Shown in pieces: positions 14,930 to 23,937 of a DNA stretch of 64,000 nt. The notes under the pieces are model-generated. The model was not told where the DNA came from. It made no database searches and worked only from the letters and a program-made list of their open reading frames with translations. This DNA comes from Actinomycetes bacterium. Lineage in GTDB: Bacteria; Actinomycetota; Actinomycetes; Mycobacteriales; Mycobacteriaceae. Location: positions 124,001 through 188,000 of the forward strand of contig JAEXZY010000121.1 in assembly GCA_023404955.1 (NCBI GenBank), read 5' to 3'. Every line of letters begins with the position of its first letter. Within the stretch, counting starts at the first letter, position 1. Made by a program: the position numbers and the translations under genes.

Positions 14930-16375
14930 ATGGACAGCGCGAACAAGCCACGGACGCTCGCCGAGAAGGTGTGGAGCGATCACGTCGTCGCGGCGGGCGG
15001 CGGCCAGGGTGATGCCCGAGAGCCGGACCTCATCTACATCGATCTACATCTGGTGCACGAGGTGACCAGCCCCCAGGCGTTCGACGGGCTGCGGTTGGCG
15101 GGGCGGCCGGTGCGGCGCCCCGATCTGACGATCGCGACTGAAGACCACAACGTGCCGACCCTCGACATCGACAAACCGATCGCCGACCCGGTGTCGCGGA
15201 CCCAGGTGGAGACGTTGCGGCGCAACTGCGCCGAGTTCGGGGTGCGGCTGCACCCGATGGGCGATGCCGAACAAGGCATCGTCCACATCATCGGCCCGCA
15301 GCTGGGTCTGACGCAGCCGGGGATGACGGTCGTCTGCGGTGACAGCCACACGTCCACCCACGGCGCGTTCGGCGCGCTGGCGATGGGCATCGGCACCTCG
15401 GAGGTCGAGCACGTGTTGGCCACGCAGACACTTCCGTTGCGGCCGTTCAAGACCATGGCCGTCACGGTCGACGGCGAATTGCCGCCCGGCGTCAGTGCCA
15501 AGGACATCATCCTGGCGGTGATCGCCCAGATCGGCACTGGCGGGGGACAGGGACACGTCATCGAATACCGGGGCAGCGCCATCGAATCGCTGTCCATGGA
15601 GGGTCGGATGACGATCTGCAACATGAGTATCGAGGCCGGCGCCCGGGCCGGCATGGTGGCACCGGATGACACCACGTTCGCGTTCCTCGAGGGGCGACCG
15701 CATGCGCCCAAGGGCGCCGCATGGGACGAGGCGGTCGCTGCGTGGCGTCAGCTCCGTACGGACGAGGGTGCCGAGTTCGACACCGAGGTCCACATCGACG
15801 CCGCCACACTGAGCCCGTTCGTCACCTGGGGCACCAACCCCGGCCAGGGGGTGCCGTTGTCCGCCGCGGTGCCGGACCCCGAAGCGATGCACGACGACGA
15901 TCAGCGGCAGACGGCTGAAAAAGCGTTGGCGTACATGGGTCTCGAAGCGGGTACTCCGATGCGCGACGTGTCTGTCGACGCCGTGTTCGTGGGCTCGTGC
16001 ACCAACGGACGGATCGAGGATCTTCGCGTGGTCGCCGACGTGCTGCGCGGTCGCAGCGTCGCCGACGGGGTGCGCATGCTGATCGTCCCAGGCTCGATGC
16101 GGGTGCGCGCGCAGGCCGAATCCGAAGGCCTCGGCGACATCTTCACCGCGGCCGGCGCGGAATGGCGCCAGGCCGGCTGCTCGATGTGTCTGGGGATGAA
16201 CCCCGATCAACTCGCTCCCGGAGAGCGATGCGCCTCGACGTCGAACCGCAATTTCGAGGGCCGGCAAGGCAAAGGTGGTCGCACACATCTGGTGTCGCCG
16301 GCCGTCGCCGCCGCGACGGCCGTCCGGGGCACCCTGTCGTCCCCGGCCGATCTGATCCCCGCGACCACTCACTAG
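14930..16375 (+). CDS. leuC: 3-isopropylmalate dehydratase, large subunit
   Basis: LeuC and LeuD form the [4Fe-4S] isomerase that converts 2-isopropylmalate to 3-isopropylmalate. The ATG at 14930 gives 481 residues and sits directly after the divergent spacer; extensions upstream run into the regulator gene. The cluster cysteines are in VGSCTNGR and in AGCSMCLGMN. The aconitase-type active-site stretch CGDSHTSTHGAFG is also clear. A weak purine tract precedes the start. leuD follows after 11 bases. Confidence 0.97.
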   Translation: MDSANKPRTLAEKVWSDHVVAAGGGQGDAREPDLIYIDLHLVHEVTSPQAFDGLRLAGRPVRRPDLTIATEDHNVPTLDIDKPIADPVSRTQVETLRRNCAEFGVRLHPMGDAEQGIVHIIGPQLGLTQPGMTVVCGDSHTSTHGAFGALAMGIGTSEVEHVLATQTLPLRPFKTMAVTVDGELPPGVSAKDIILAVIAQIGTGGGQGHVIEYRGSAIESLSMEGRMTICNMSIEAGARAGMVAPDDTTFAFLEGRPHAPKGAAWDEAVAAWRQLRTDEGAEFDTEVHIDAATLSPFVTWGTNPGQGVPLSAAVPDPEAMHDDDQRQTAEKALAYMGLEAGTPMRDVSVDAVFVGSCTNGRIEDLRVVADVLRGRSVADGVRMLIVPGSMRVRAQAESEGLGDIFTAAGAEWRQAGCSMCLGMNPDQLAPGERCASTSNRNFEGRQGKGGRTHLVSPAVAAATAVRGTLSSPADLIPATTH

Positions 16376-16386
16376 GAGACGCTGCC

Positions 16387-16980
16387 ATGGAAGCTTTCAC
16401 CACCCACACCGGGATCGGCGTGCCGCTGCGCCGCTCCAATGTCGACACCGACCAGATCATCCCGGCGGTGTACTTGAAGCGCGTGACGCGCACCGGATTC
16501 GAGGACGGTCTGTTCGCGGCGTGGCGCAACGATCCGTCGTTCGTCCTCAATCAGTCACCGTTCGACCGCGGTTCGGTTCTGGTGGCGGGGCCCGATTTCG
16601 GGACCGGCTCGTCGCGTGAACACGCGGTCTGGGCGCTCATGGACTTCGGCTTCCGAGTGGTCATCTCGTCCCGATTCGCCGACATTTTCCGGGGCAACGC
16701 CGGAAAGGCGGGACTTCTGGCGGCCGAAGTCGCACAAGATGATGTCGAATTGTTGTGGAAGGTCATCGAGCAGCACCCGGGGACGGAAATCACTGTCAAT
16801 CTTCAAGATCGGACCATCGCCGTGGAAACGGTGGTGGTGCCGTTCAAGATTGATGACTACACCGCGTGGCGACTGCTCGAAGGGCTCGACGATATCGGCC
16901 TTACGCTGCGGAAACTCGATCAGATCGAGGATTACGAGGCGCGTCGCCCGGTGTGGAAACCGCGGACTCTGACCACCTGA
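16387..16980 (+). CDS. leuD: 3-isopropylmalate dehydratase, small subunit
   Basis: LeuD supplies the swivelling domain of the isopropylmalate isomerase. The ATG at 16387 with AGGAG 10 nt upstream gives 197 residues (198 in M. tuberculosis). Hallmarks are RRSNVDTDQIIPA near the N-terminus and the substrate loop GPDFGTGSSREHAVWAL. Longer in-frame starts lie within leuC and are rejected. A short palindrome CTTCAG-TC-CTGAAG (16982-16995) follows the stop and may mark the end of the transcript. Confidence 0.97.
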   Translation: MEAFTTHTGIGVPLRRSNVDTDQIIPAVYLKRVTRTGFEDGLFAAWRNDPSFVLNQSPFDRGSVLVAGPDFGTGSSREHAVWALMDFGFRVVISSRFADIFRGNAGKAGLLAAEVAQDDVELLWKVIEQHPGTEITVNLQDRTIAVETVVVPFKIDDYTAWRLLEGLDDIGLTLRKLDQIEDYEARRPVWKPRTLTT

Positions 16981-17106
16981 TCTTCAGTCCTGAAGCGGCG
17001 AAATATCCGCTCTGCAGACCTCTTTTGCGGCGCCCCGGCAGGACCCGAAGGGGGCCAAGCGGATTGAAAAAAGTTCGCTGAGATTCCCTGAAATTGCGCG
17101 TGGTTC

Positions 17107-17136
17107 TTGGAAATCAGCAGGCAATGGGTTTACCGT
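17107..17136 (+). promoter_or_regulatory. Candidate hupB promoter
   Basis: TTGGAA (17107-17112) and TACCGT (17131-17136) are separated by 18 nt. The resulting 5' leader of about 40 nt carries a GGTCC-AAAGA-GGACC hairpin (17148-17162) just before the ribosome site GGAGG (17172-17176). In the remaining leuD-hupB gap I see nothing further. Confidence 0.45.
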
Positions 17137-17182
17137 GTCCTCTAGTCGGTCCAAAGAGGACCACAGTTCCCGGAGGTTTTGC

Positions 17183-17854
17183 ATGAACAAGGCAGAGCTC
17201 ATCGACGTACTCACGGAGAAGTTGGGCTCGGATCGTCGGCAAGCGACCGCTGCGGTGGAGAACGTCGTCGACACCATCGTGCGCGCCGTGCACAAGGGTG
17301 ACAGCGTGACCATCACCGGCTTCGGTGTCTTCGAGCAGCGTCGCCGCGCCGCCCGCGTTGCCCGCAACCCGCGCACGGGTGAGACGGTCAAGGTCAAGCC
17401 CACGTCCGTTCCGGCCTTCCGCCCCGGCGCTCAGTTCAAAGCCGTTGTCTCGGGCGCACAAAAGCTTCCGGCCGAAGGCCCCGCCGTCAAGCGCGGCGTG
17501 ACCGCTTCAGGCACCGCCCGTAAGGCCGCCAAGAAGGCTCCGGCCAAGAAGGCCGCGACCAAGGCTCCCGCCAAGAAGGCCGCGACCAAGGCTCCCGCCA
17601 AGAAGGCCGCGACCAAGGCTCCCGCCAAGAAGGCCGCGACCAAGACTCCCGCCAAGAAGGCCGCGACCAAGACTCCGGCCAAGAAGGCCGCAACGAAGGC
17701 TCCGGCCAAGAAGGCCACCGCCGCCAAGAAGGCAGCGCCCGCCAAGAAGGCTCCGGCCAAGAAGGCCGCGACCAAGGCTCCGGCCAAGAAGGCCACCGCC
17801 GCCAAGAAGGCAGCGCCTGCCAAGAAGGCTCCGGCCAAGCGCGGTCGCAAGTAA
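17183..17854 (+). CDS. hupB: Nucleoid-associated protein HU with lysine-rich tail (HupB)
   Basis: HupB is the mycobacterial HU homologue, a chromatin protein also implicated in iron-dependent regulation and laminin/heparin binding at the surface. The ATG at 17183 with GGAGG 6 nt before it gives 223 residues (214 in M. tuberculosis). Residues 1-90 are a complete HU domain beginning MNKAELIDVLTEKLGS and containing the DNA-binding arm RNPRTGETVKVKPTSVPAF. The remainder is a histone H1-like tail made of PAKKAATKA repeats. The tail is highly basic and probably disordered. A large hairpin follows the stop. Copy number of the tail repeat differs between species and may vary between strains. Confidence 0.97.
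   Translation: MNKAELIDVLTEKLGSDRRQATAAVENVVDTIVRAVHKGDSVTITGFGVFEQRRRAARVARNPRTGETVKVKPTSVPAFRPGAQFKAVVSGAQKLPAEGPAVKRGVTASGTARKAAKKAPAKKAATKAPAKKAATKAPAKKAATKAPAKKAATKTPAKKAATKTPAKKAATKAPAKKATAAKKAAPAKKAPAKKAATKAPAKKATAAKKAAPAKKAPAKRGRK
17543..17840 (+). repeat. 27-bp tandem repeat within hupB
   Basis: Six head-to-tail 27-base units occupy 17543-17704. Each starts GCCAAGAAGGCC and encodes AKKAATKAP or the TP variant. Diverged units with an AKKATA variant continue to about 17840, including a longer duplicated block. The first three units are identical at the DNA level, which suggests recent slippage or unequal exchange. Confidence 0.85.
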
Positions 17855-17876
17855 TCTCGCGACAAACCGGTTTCAC

Positions 17877-17912
17877 CGACGACGCCGTGGGCCAACGCCC
17901 ACGGCGTTGTCG
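17877..17912. terminator. Long hairpin between hupB and mutT1
   Basis: Bases 17877-17892 and 17897-17912 pair over 16 positions (one G-U) around a CAAC loop. No proper T-tract follows. It separates two convergent genes and probably ends transcription or protects the hupB 3' end. Confidence 0.65.
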
Positions 17913-17922
17913 CGTGTCGGGG

Positions 17923-18819
17923 CTAGTGGGGCGCCAGCGGTGAACTGATGTGGTCGGCGCTGACCAGCCGACCGCCGGCCAGCGTGAGCACCCAGGTGCT
18001 GCCCTTGCGGTTGCGCGACTTGTCGGCGCGCACGCCGTCGCGTTCGCACCACCAGGCGATCAGATCGGGAATGACCTCACCCTGCGTGCAGATCACGGGG
18101 TGAGACGCTGTCTCGGCGATCTCCAGCACGCGCTGACGGCCCCTCTTCGGTTTGTCGGCGTATGCCTCTGCGGTCAAGGCTGTTTCGCTGATCACCGGGA
18201 CGCCCAGTTCCTCGGCGAGGGGGCCGAGAGTCTGGTGGCAGCGGACGCGGTCAGCGGCGAACAGCTCGTCGGCGCCGAACGCCAGCAGCAGATCCACCAG
18301 CGCCTCGGCCTGCGCGCGGCCGTGCTTGTCCAACGGACGCTTCCGGTCATCACCGGAGTACCGCTTCTTGCTGCCCGCGGTGGCGTGTCGCACGATCATC
18401 ACCGTCGTGGTGTCGACCGGCAGCTTGCCGAACCGCCGCAGCACTTTACGATCCAGCGTGTAATCCACTTGGCTCATCGCCTGTTCCAGGGGAAGCCACT
18501 TCAGTTCGTCCACCTCGTCGTTGGCGGCGAACTCACCCCGCACACTGCGGGCGGCCCAGTACCGGACCTTTTTCGTGGTGTCCTTGACGGGGTAGCTCAC
18601 CGACGTGAGACGGCGCCCCAGATGCGCGCGGAAGCCCGTCTCCTCCTCGATCTCTCGCACCGCGGCCACCGGCTCGGTCTCGCCGCGCTCGAGCTTTCCC
18701 TTGGGCAGTGACCAGTCGTCGTAGCGCGGCCGGTGGATCACGGCGATCTCCGGCGTGCCCGTGGATTCCTGCGGGCGCCACAACACGGCGCCGGCGGCGA
18801 GGATGGGGTCGGTCTTCAC
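17923..18819 (-). CDS. mutT1: Nudix hydrolase with histidine phosphatase domain, MutT1
   Basis: Mycobacterial MutT1 hydrolyses oxidised nucleotides (8-oxo-GTP/dGTP and the diphosphates) and diadenosine polyphosphates. The 298-residue protein begins with a Nudix domain; its box occupies residues 41-63 and carries GKLERGE and REIEEETG. A histidine phosphatase-like domain follows from about residue 137, with R144-H145-A146 replacing the usual RHG. Both domains are complete, as in Rv2985. It runs in the same direction as ppk, whose start codon is upstream (ppk ends 33 bases before the mutT1 start), so the two are likely one operon. Polyphosphate and nucleotide sanitation may be linked. Confidence 0.95.
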   Translation of the reverse strand: MKTDPILAAGAVLWRPQESTGTPEIAVIHRPRYDDWSLPKGKLERGETEPVAAVREIEEETGFRAHLGRRLTSVSYPVKDTTKKVRYWAARSVRGEFAANDEVDELKWLPLEQAMSQVDYTLDRKVLRRFGKLPVDTTTVMIVRHATAGSKKRYSGDDRKRPLDKHGRAQAEALVDLLLAFGADELFAADRVRCHQTLGPLAEELGVPVISETALTAEAYADKPKRGRQRVLEIAETASHPVICTQGEVIPDLIAWWCERDGVRADKSRNRKGSTWVLTLAGGRLVSADHISSPLAPH

Positions 18820-18852
18820 AGCGCTTCTTGCCTGCTCTGTTCGATCGGACGA

Positions 18853-21036
18853 TTACGGATGGCGGTGGCTTTCCATCAACGACACCTGGTGGTCCCGCAC
18901 CGTCTGTCCCTCCTGAGGCAATGCCGTCCATTTCCCGTCGACGCCGAGTTCCCAGCAGCGCGTCCGCGGATCCAGGGCGGATTCGAAGATGTCGCCGAGT
19001 GCTTCGGTCAACCGTGGATCCTTGACCTGAGCCATGACCTCCACGCGGCGGTCCAGATTACGATGCATCATGTCGGCGCTGCCGATCCAGTATTCGTCGA
19101 TGGCGCGGAAGTGAATGATCCGTGAATGCTCGAGGAACCGACCCAGGATCGAGCGCACCACGATGTTCTCCGAGAACCCCTCTCCGCCGGGCTTCAGCGC
19201 ACAGATGCCGCGCACCACGACCTCGACCCGGACCCCGGCCTGGGAGGCTCGGTACAGCGCATCGATCACCTGTTCGTCCACCAATGCGTTGGCCTTCAGC
19301 CGGATCCGGCCCTCGGCGCCGTCCCGGGTGGCGGCGATCTCCCGATCGATGCGCTCGATGATGCCGCGGCGCACGCCGTAGGGCGCGACGAGCAGGTTGC
19401 GATAGGACTCCTTGCGGGAGTACCCGGTGAGCGAGTTGAACAGGTCGGTGAGGTCGGCGCCGATGTCGGGCGCTGCCGTCAGCAGCCCCACGTCTTCGTA
19501 GAGACGGGCGGTCTTCGGGTTGTAGTTGCCGGTGCCGATGTGGCAGTAGCGGCGGATCATCGACCCTTCCCGGCGCACGACCAGACATGTCTTGCAATGG
19601 GTCTTCAGACCGATGAGGCCGTACACCACGTGCACGCCGGCCTGCTCGAGTGCACGCGCCCACTTGATGTTGGCCTGCTCGTCGAACCTGGCCTTGATCT
19701 CGACCAGCGCCACCACCTGCTTGCCCGCTTCGGCGGCGTCGATCAACGCGTTGACGATCGGCGAGTCACCGGAGGTGCGGTACAGAGTCTGCTTGATCGC
19801 GAGCACGTTCGGGTCGGCCGCCGCCTGCTCGATGAAGCGTTGCACCGTGGTGGAGAACGAATCGTAGGGGTGGTGCACCAGCACGTCACCGTCGCGCAGC
19901 GTCGAGAAGATGCTCTTGGGTGTCTCGCGTTCGCCGAACGCCGGAGGGGTGGCGGGCACGAACGGACGGTCCTTCAGAGCCGGCCGATCGACGCCGTAGA
20001 CCTGCCACAGAGACGAGAGGTCCAGCAGCCCGGGCACTTCCACGACGTCACCGGGGGCCACGTCGAGTTCGCGCAGCAGCAACTCGAGCATGCCCTCGGT
20101 CATGTCGTCGGAGACTTCGAGACGTACGGGGGAGCCGAATCTGCGTCGGGCGAGCTCGCGCTCGAGTGCCTTGAGCAGATCTTCGTCGCGGTCCTCCTCC
20201 ACCTCGAAGTCGGCGTTGCGGGTGATCCGGAAGGCGTGGTGCTCCACGATCTCCAGGCCGGGGAACAGCACGGGCAGGAACGCGGCGATCAGTTCCTCCA
20301 TCGGCAGGAACCGCGCGACGTCGGAGGTGCCTTCCCGTGCGGCCAGCTCGACGAAGCGGTCGACGTTGTCGGGCACCTTGATTCGCGCGAAATGCTGTCC
20401 GCCGTCGGGATGCTTGACGGTGATGGCGAGGTTCAGGCTCAGGCCGCTCACGAACGGGAAGGGGTGTGCGGGATCGACGGCCAGCGGAGTGAGGACCGGG
20501 AACACCTGCTCGTGGAAGTACGTGGAGAGCCGGCTTCGCTCGTCGTCGTCGAGCTCGGCCCACGTCACGATCACGATGCCTTCGTCGGCCAGCGCCGGGC
20601 GCACGGCGTCGAGAAAGACGTGCGCATGCCGGCTCGCGAGCTGCTGGGTGCGCTCGCTGATCCTGCGGAGCTGTTCGCGGGGAGACAGGCCGTCGGCCGA
20701 GCGGACCGACAATCCCATCTCGTCGCGTCGTTTGAGGCCGGCGACGCGGACCATGTAGAACTCGTCGAGGTTGGAGGCGAAGATCGCCAGGAACTTGGCG
20801 CGTTCCAGCAGGGGCAGCGACGGATCAGCCGCCAGCGCCAGCACTCTGGCGTTGAAGTCGAGCCAGCTCAGCTCGCGGTTGAGGTATCGGTCTTCGGGAA
20901 GCGGATTGTCCACCGCCGGCGACGTCGCGGCGGGGGGCGCCTCGGGCGCGGTGTCGGGAACCGCCGCTGCCGTGGATTCTGCAGGGGTTTCCGCCGTGGT
21001 GTCCGCGTCCTCCGGTCGGGTCTGCGCTTCGGTCAT
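18853..21036 (-). CDS. ppk: Polyphosphate kinase 1
   Basis: PPK1 reversibly polymerises the gamma-phosphate of ATP into polyphosphate, which in mycobacteria feeds the MprB/SigE stress cascade. The 727 residues include an acidic, alanine-rich N-terminal extension of about 45 residues before the conserved start NRELSWLDFNARVL. The four PPK domains follow. H480 (KTHCK) and H499 (YCHIGTGNYN) are the two conserved histidines of the active site, one of which is autophosphorylated. It lies upstream of mutT1 in the same operon and matches Rv2984. Confidence 0.97.
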   Translation of the reverse strand: MTEAQTRPEDADTTAETPAESTAAAVPDTAPEAPPAATSPAVDNPLPEDRYLNRELSWLDFNARVLALAADPSLPLLERAKFLAIFASNLDEFYMVRVAGLKRRDEMGLSVRSADGLSPREQLRRISERTQQLASRHAHVFLDAVRPALADEGIVIVTWAELDDDERSRLSTYFHEQVFPVLTPLAVDPAHPFPFVSGLSLNLAITVKHPDGGQHFARIKVPDNVDRFVELAAREGTSDVARFLPMEELIAAFLPVLFPGLEIVEHHAFRITRNADFEVEEDRDEDLLKALERELARRRFGSPVRLEVSDDMTEGMLELLLRELDVAPGDVVEVPGLLDLSSLWQVYGVDRPALKDRPFVPATPPAFGERETPKSIFSTLRDGDVLVHHPYDSFSTTVQRFIEQAAADPNVLAIKQTLYRTSGDSPIVNALIDAAEAGKQVVALVEIKARFDEQANIKWARALEQAGVHVVYGLIGLKTHCKTCLVVRREGSMIRRYCHIGTGNYNPKTARLYEDVGLLTAAPDIGADLTDLFNSLTGYSRKESYRNLLVAPYGVRRGIIERIDREIAATRDGAEGRIRLKANALVDEQVIDALYRASQAGVRVEVVVRGICALKPGGEGFSENIVVRSILGRFLEHSRIIHFRAIDEYWIGSADMMHRNLDRRVEVMAQVKDPRLTEALGDIFESALDPRTRCWELGVDGKWTALPQEGQTVRDHQVSLMESHRHP

Positions 21037-21098
21037 GCCCCGATGATTCCCTATCGGCGGGCGCCGCGGCTAGCAGAAGGGGTCCTGCGGGCACCCGC

Positions 21099-21782
21099 TC
21101 AGCGCAGCGCCCCGATCACCTGCGACGTCGCGGACCCGACCCCGAGGTGGCGGGCGTCCAGGAGATCCTGTGCGGTGTCGATGTCGCAGCGCAGCCCGGG
21201 CCAGTCGCCGATCAGCTCGATCGCGCCCGAACGGCGGTGCCGAGTGGCCGATTCAGCGCCGAACAGGGGATGCAGACCGACACCGAACGCGAACAGTGCT
21301 GCCGTCCCCGTACCGTGGCGGTCGGCCACGAAGCTGCGCCGGTGGGCGCCCGCCGCGCGGATCGCCGCAGCCAGCTCCGAGGCGCGAAGCGCGGGCAGAT
21401 CTCCCTGCAGGGCAACAACATTGGCGCCGGTGTGGCGTGCCAGCGTCTCGCCGGCCGTCAACGCGTGGTTCAGCGGGTCGTGATGACCCGACGGTGTCGG
21501 ATCCTGCAGCGCGTGGGCGCCGAGCCGACCGGCGGCGGCCGCGGCATCGGCGTCGGGGGTGACCACGATGACCGACCGAACGGCGGGCACCGCCGTCGCA
21601 GCAGCGATCGTGTCCTCGAGCATGGCGAGAACCACACCGCCGCGGGTGGCGGGTGAGAACGCCGGCGCAAGGCGCGTCTTGGCTGCGGTCAGCCGCTTCA
21701 CGGCGATCACCACACTGACGCCGGCGTCCGGGGTTCGGGCGCCGGCGGCCGCGGAGGTGCTCATGCCGGTCACGAGCGTCAT
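21099..21782 (-). CDS. fbiD: Phosphoenolpyruvate guanylyltransferase, F420 synthesis
   Basis: FbiD (CofC-like) activates phosphoenolpyruvate with GTP; FbiA then transfers the unit in coenzyme F420 synthesis. The 227-residue length and position match Rv2983 (214 residues). The nucleotidyltransferase fold begins with VVIAVKRLTAAKTRLAP. The GDLPAL and GTGTAALFAFG stretches are typical for substrate binding. A second ATG 18 bases downstream would give 221 residues; neither start has a good ribosome site. The gene is divergent from gpsA. Confidence 0.9.
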   Translation of the reverse strand: MTLVTGMSTSAAAGARTPDAGVSVVIAVKRLTAAKTRLAPAFSPATRGGVVLAMLEDTIAAATAVPAVRSVIVVTPDADAAAAAGRLGAHALQDPTPSGHHDPLNHALTAGETLARHTGANVVALQGDLPALRASELAAAIRAAGAHRRSFVADRHGTGTAALFAFGVGLHPLFGAESATRHRRSGAIELIGDWPGLRCDIDTAQDLLDARHLGVGSATSQVIGALR

Positions 21783-21804
21783 CCTGCCAGCAGTTATTCC
21801 CGAC

Positions 21805-21810
21805 TAGTGT
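21805..21810 (+). promoter_or_regulatory. -10 element of gpsA
   Basis: TAGTGT ends 7 nt before the GTG at 21818, so the message is probably leaderless. Confidence 0.4.
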
Positions 21811-21817
21811 TGGAGCC

Positions 21818-22813
21818 GTGGTCGAGGCTGCGGTGATGGGTGCGGGAGCATGGGGAACAGCGTTGGCGAAAGTGCTGGCCGATGCCGGCAACGGGGTCAG
21901 GTTGTGGGCGCGTGACCCCGAGCGTGCCGACGAGATCAATCGCACACACCACAATCCCGGGTACCTCGATGTCGCCCTGCCCGCGTCGATCCGGGCCACC
22001 GGCGACTACGCCGAAGCGCTCGACGGCGCCTGCACGGTGTTGCTCGCCGTGCCGTCACAGACGCTGCGCGCCAACCTGACGGAATGGACCCCCTGCCTCG
22101 GCGCGGACACCACCCTGGTCAGCCTCGCCAAGGGGATAGAGCTCGAAACGCTGATGCGTATGAGCCAGGTCGTCATGCAGGTGACCGGAGCTGATGCCGC
22201 CCGTGTCGCCGTGGTGTCCGGACCCAATCTGGCCAGCGAGATCGCCGCCGAACAGCCCGCCGCGACCGTCATCGCGTGCAGCGACTCAGGCCGTGCGGTG
22301 GCCCTGCAGCGGGCGCTGGCCACCGGATACCTCCGGCCGTACACCAACGCCGACGTGATCGGCGCCGAGGTCGGCGGGGCCTGCAAGAACGTGATCGCCC
22401 TCGCGTCCGGGATGGCGGCGGGCGTGGGGCTGGGGGAGAACACCGCGGCGGCCATCATCACCCGCGGGCTGGCCGAGATCATGCGACTGGGAATCGCGTT
22501 GGGCGCCAAGCCGGCAACGCTGGCCGGGCTGGCCGGAATCGGTGATCTCGTGGCGACGTGCATGTCTGCCCATTCGCGCAATCGGTCCTTCGGCGAGCGA
22601 CTGGGGCGGGGCGGCACGATGGAGGCCGCGCTCGCCGCCACCGGCGGCCACGTCGCCGAAGGGGTGACGTCGTGCCGGTCGGTGCTGGCGTTGTCCGCGA
22701 GCTACGACGTCGAGATGCCGTTGACCGAAGCTGTCCACGGGGTGTGCCACAAGGGTCTGTCGGTCGAGGACGCGGTGGCGCTGCTCCTCGGGCGCTCCAC
22801 CAAACCGGAGTGA
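21818..22813 (+). CDS. gpsA: Glycerol-3-phosphate dehydrogenase [NAD(P)+]
   Basis: GpsA reduces dihydroxyacetone phosphate to sn-glycerol 3-phosphate for phospholipid synthesis. The 331 residues match GpdA2 (Rv2982c, 334). The Rossmann loop is VMGAGAWGTALAKVLADAG. The catalytic lysines lie in SLAKGIE and VGGACKNVIALASGMAAG. SRNRSFGERLGRG is a family signature of the C-domain. The GTG start follows a TAGTGT -10. The stop overlaps the ATG of the PLP-enzyme gene, starting a gpsA-PLP enzyme-ddl operon. Confidence 0.96.
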   Translation: MVEAAVMGAGAWGTALAKVLADAGNGVRLWARDPERADEINRTHHNPGYLDVALPASIRATGDYAEALDGACTVLLAVPSQTLRANLTEWTPCLGADTTLVSLAKGIELETLMRMSQVVMQVTGADAARVAVVSGPNLASEIAAEQPAATVIACSDSGRAVALQRALATGYLRPYTNADVIGAEVGGACKNVIALASGMAAGVGLGENTAAAIITRGLAEIMRLGIALGAKPATLAGLAGIGDLVATCMSAHSRNRSFGERLGRGGTMEAALAATGGHVAEGVTSCRSVLALSASYDVEMPLTEAVHGVCHKGLSVEDAVALLLGRSTKPE

Positions 22814-23925
22814 TGATGACGTACGGGGATTCCACGCGGAGCTTGAAAGCGATTGCCGGCGAACATGTTCCGGGGGCTCCGGTGGGGCCTGTGCCGGTGC
22901 CGGCAGCGGCGTATCACCTCGGTGCGGACGAGGACGATGCGCTGGACAGCTACGGCCGGCGACACAACCCGACGTGGCGGCATCTGGAATCAGCCCTGGC
23001 GCAGCTCGAAGGTGCCGCCGCTGCGGTGACATTCGGCTCCGGCATGGCGGCGATCACGTCGGTGCTGCGCGTGGTGACTAAGCCGGGCAGCACGCTCGTC
23101 GTTCCGGCCGACGGCTACTACCAGGTGCGCGCCTATGCCACCGAATATCTCGCTCCTCGCGGCGTCACCGTCGTGCAGGCGTCGTGCGCGCAGATGTGCG
23201 AGGCCGCTCGCGACGCCGACGTGGTGCTGGCCGAGACACCGTCGAACCCCGGGCTGGACGTCGTGGATCTGCACCGGCTGGCGATGCAGTGCCGAGCGCG
23301 CGGCGCTCTGCTCGTCGTCGACAACACGACGGCGACACCGTTGGGACAGCAACCGCTGGCGCTGGGTGCCGACCTGGTGGTGGCCAGTGCCACCAAAGCG
23401 CTCTCCGGACATCACGATCTGCTCGCCGGCTACGCCGCAGGCAACCGGGTCGACGTGATCGAACGGCTGCAGCGTGAGCGACTTCTCGCCGGGCCCATCC
23501 TCGGTGCGTTCGAGGCGTGGCTGGTGCTGCGCGGTCTCAGTACCTTCGGCCTGCGCTTCGAGCGGCAATGCCAGAACGCCGCCGCGGTCGCGATGATGCT
23601 GCGCTCGCACCCTGCGGTGGCCGCGGTGCGCTACCCGGGTCTGCAGGACGATCCCTCCCATGCGATCGCGACCCGGCAGATGCGTCGCTTCGGCGGCATC
23701 GTCTCCGTCGAGCTGGCCGACGCCGACGCGGTGCACGACCTCATCCGCCGCAGCGCGCTGCTCGTCGGCGCCACCAGCTTCGGCGGCGTGCACACCTCGG
23801 TCGACCGCAGGGCGCGGTGGGGCGACCCGGTGCCCCCCGGCTTCGCCCGCATTGCCTGCGGAATCGAGGACACCGACGACCTGCTGGCCGATATCGGCTC
23901 GGCTCTCGCCGCGGGCGGCCGGTAG
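22813..23925 (+). CDS. PLP-dependent enzyme of the Cys/Met metabolism family
   Basis: The protein (370 residues) belongs to the cystathionine gamma-synthase/gamma-lyase family of trans-sulfuration enzymes. YGRRHNPTWRHLESALAQLEG, SGMAAITSVL and DNTTATPLGQQPLALGAD are family stretches. The PLP lysine is in ASATKALSGHHD and the C-terminus has the conserved GGIVSVEL. Two ATGs are adjacent: 22813 overlaps the gpsA stop, and 22816 is better spaced (5 nt) from GGAG. In an operon with gpsA and ddl, the substrate is not obvious. Cystathionine gamma-lyase activity is a family-level guess, and methionine gamma-lyase is an alternative. Confidence 0.85.
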   Translation: MMTYGDSTRSLKAIAGEHVPGAPVGPVPVPAAAYHLGADEDDALDSYGRRHNPTWRHLESALAQLEGAAAAVTFGSGMAAITSVLRVVTKPGSTLVVPADGYYQVRAYATEYLAPRGVTVVQASCAQMCEAARDADVVLAETPSNPGLDVVDLHRLAMQCRARGALLVVDNTTATPLGQQPLALGADLVVASATKALSGHHDLLAGYAAGNRVDVIERLQRERLLAGPILGAFEAWLVLRGLSTFGLRFERQCQNAAAVAMMLRSHPAVAAVRYPGLQDDPSHAIATRQMRRFGGIVSVELADADAVHDLIRRSALLVGATSFGGVHTSVDRRARWGDPVPPGFARIACGIEDTDDLLADIGSALAAGGR

Positions 23926-23937
23926 CCTCTCCAGACT

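Noticed and set aside
17543..17840. CRISPR-like regular repeats
   Set aside because: The 27-bp units are directly adjacent with no spacers and code for the HupB tail.
17431..17895. Alanine-rich open frames antisense to the hupB tail
   Set aside because: They follow from the repetitive coding sequence of hupB on the other strand. No ribosome site and no family match.
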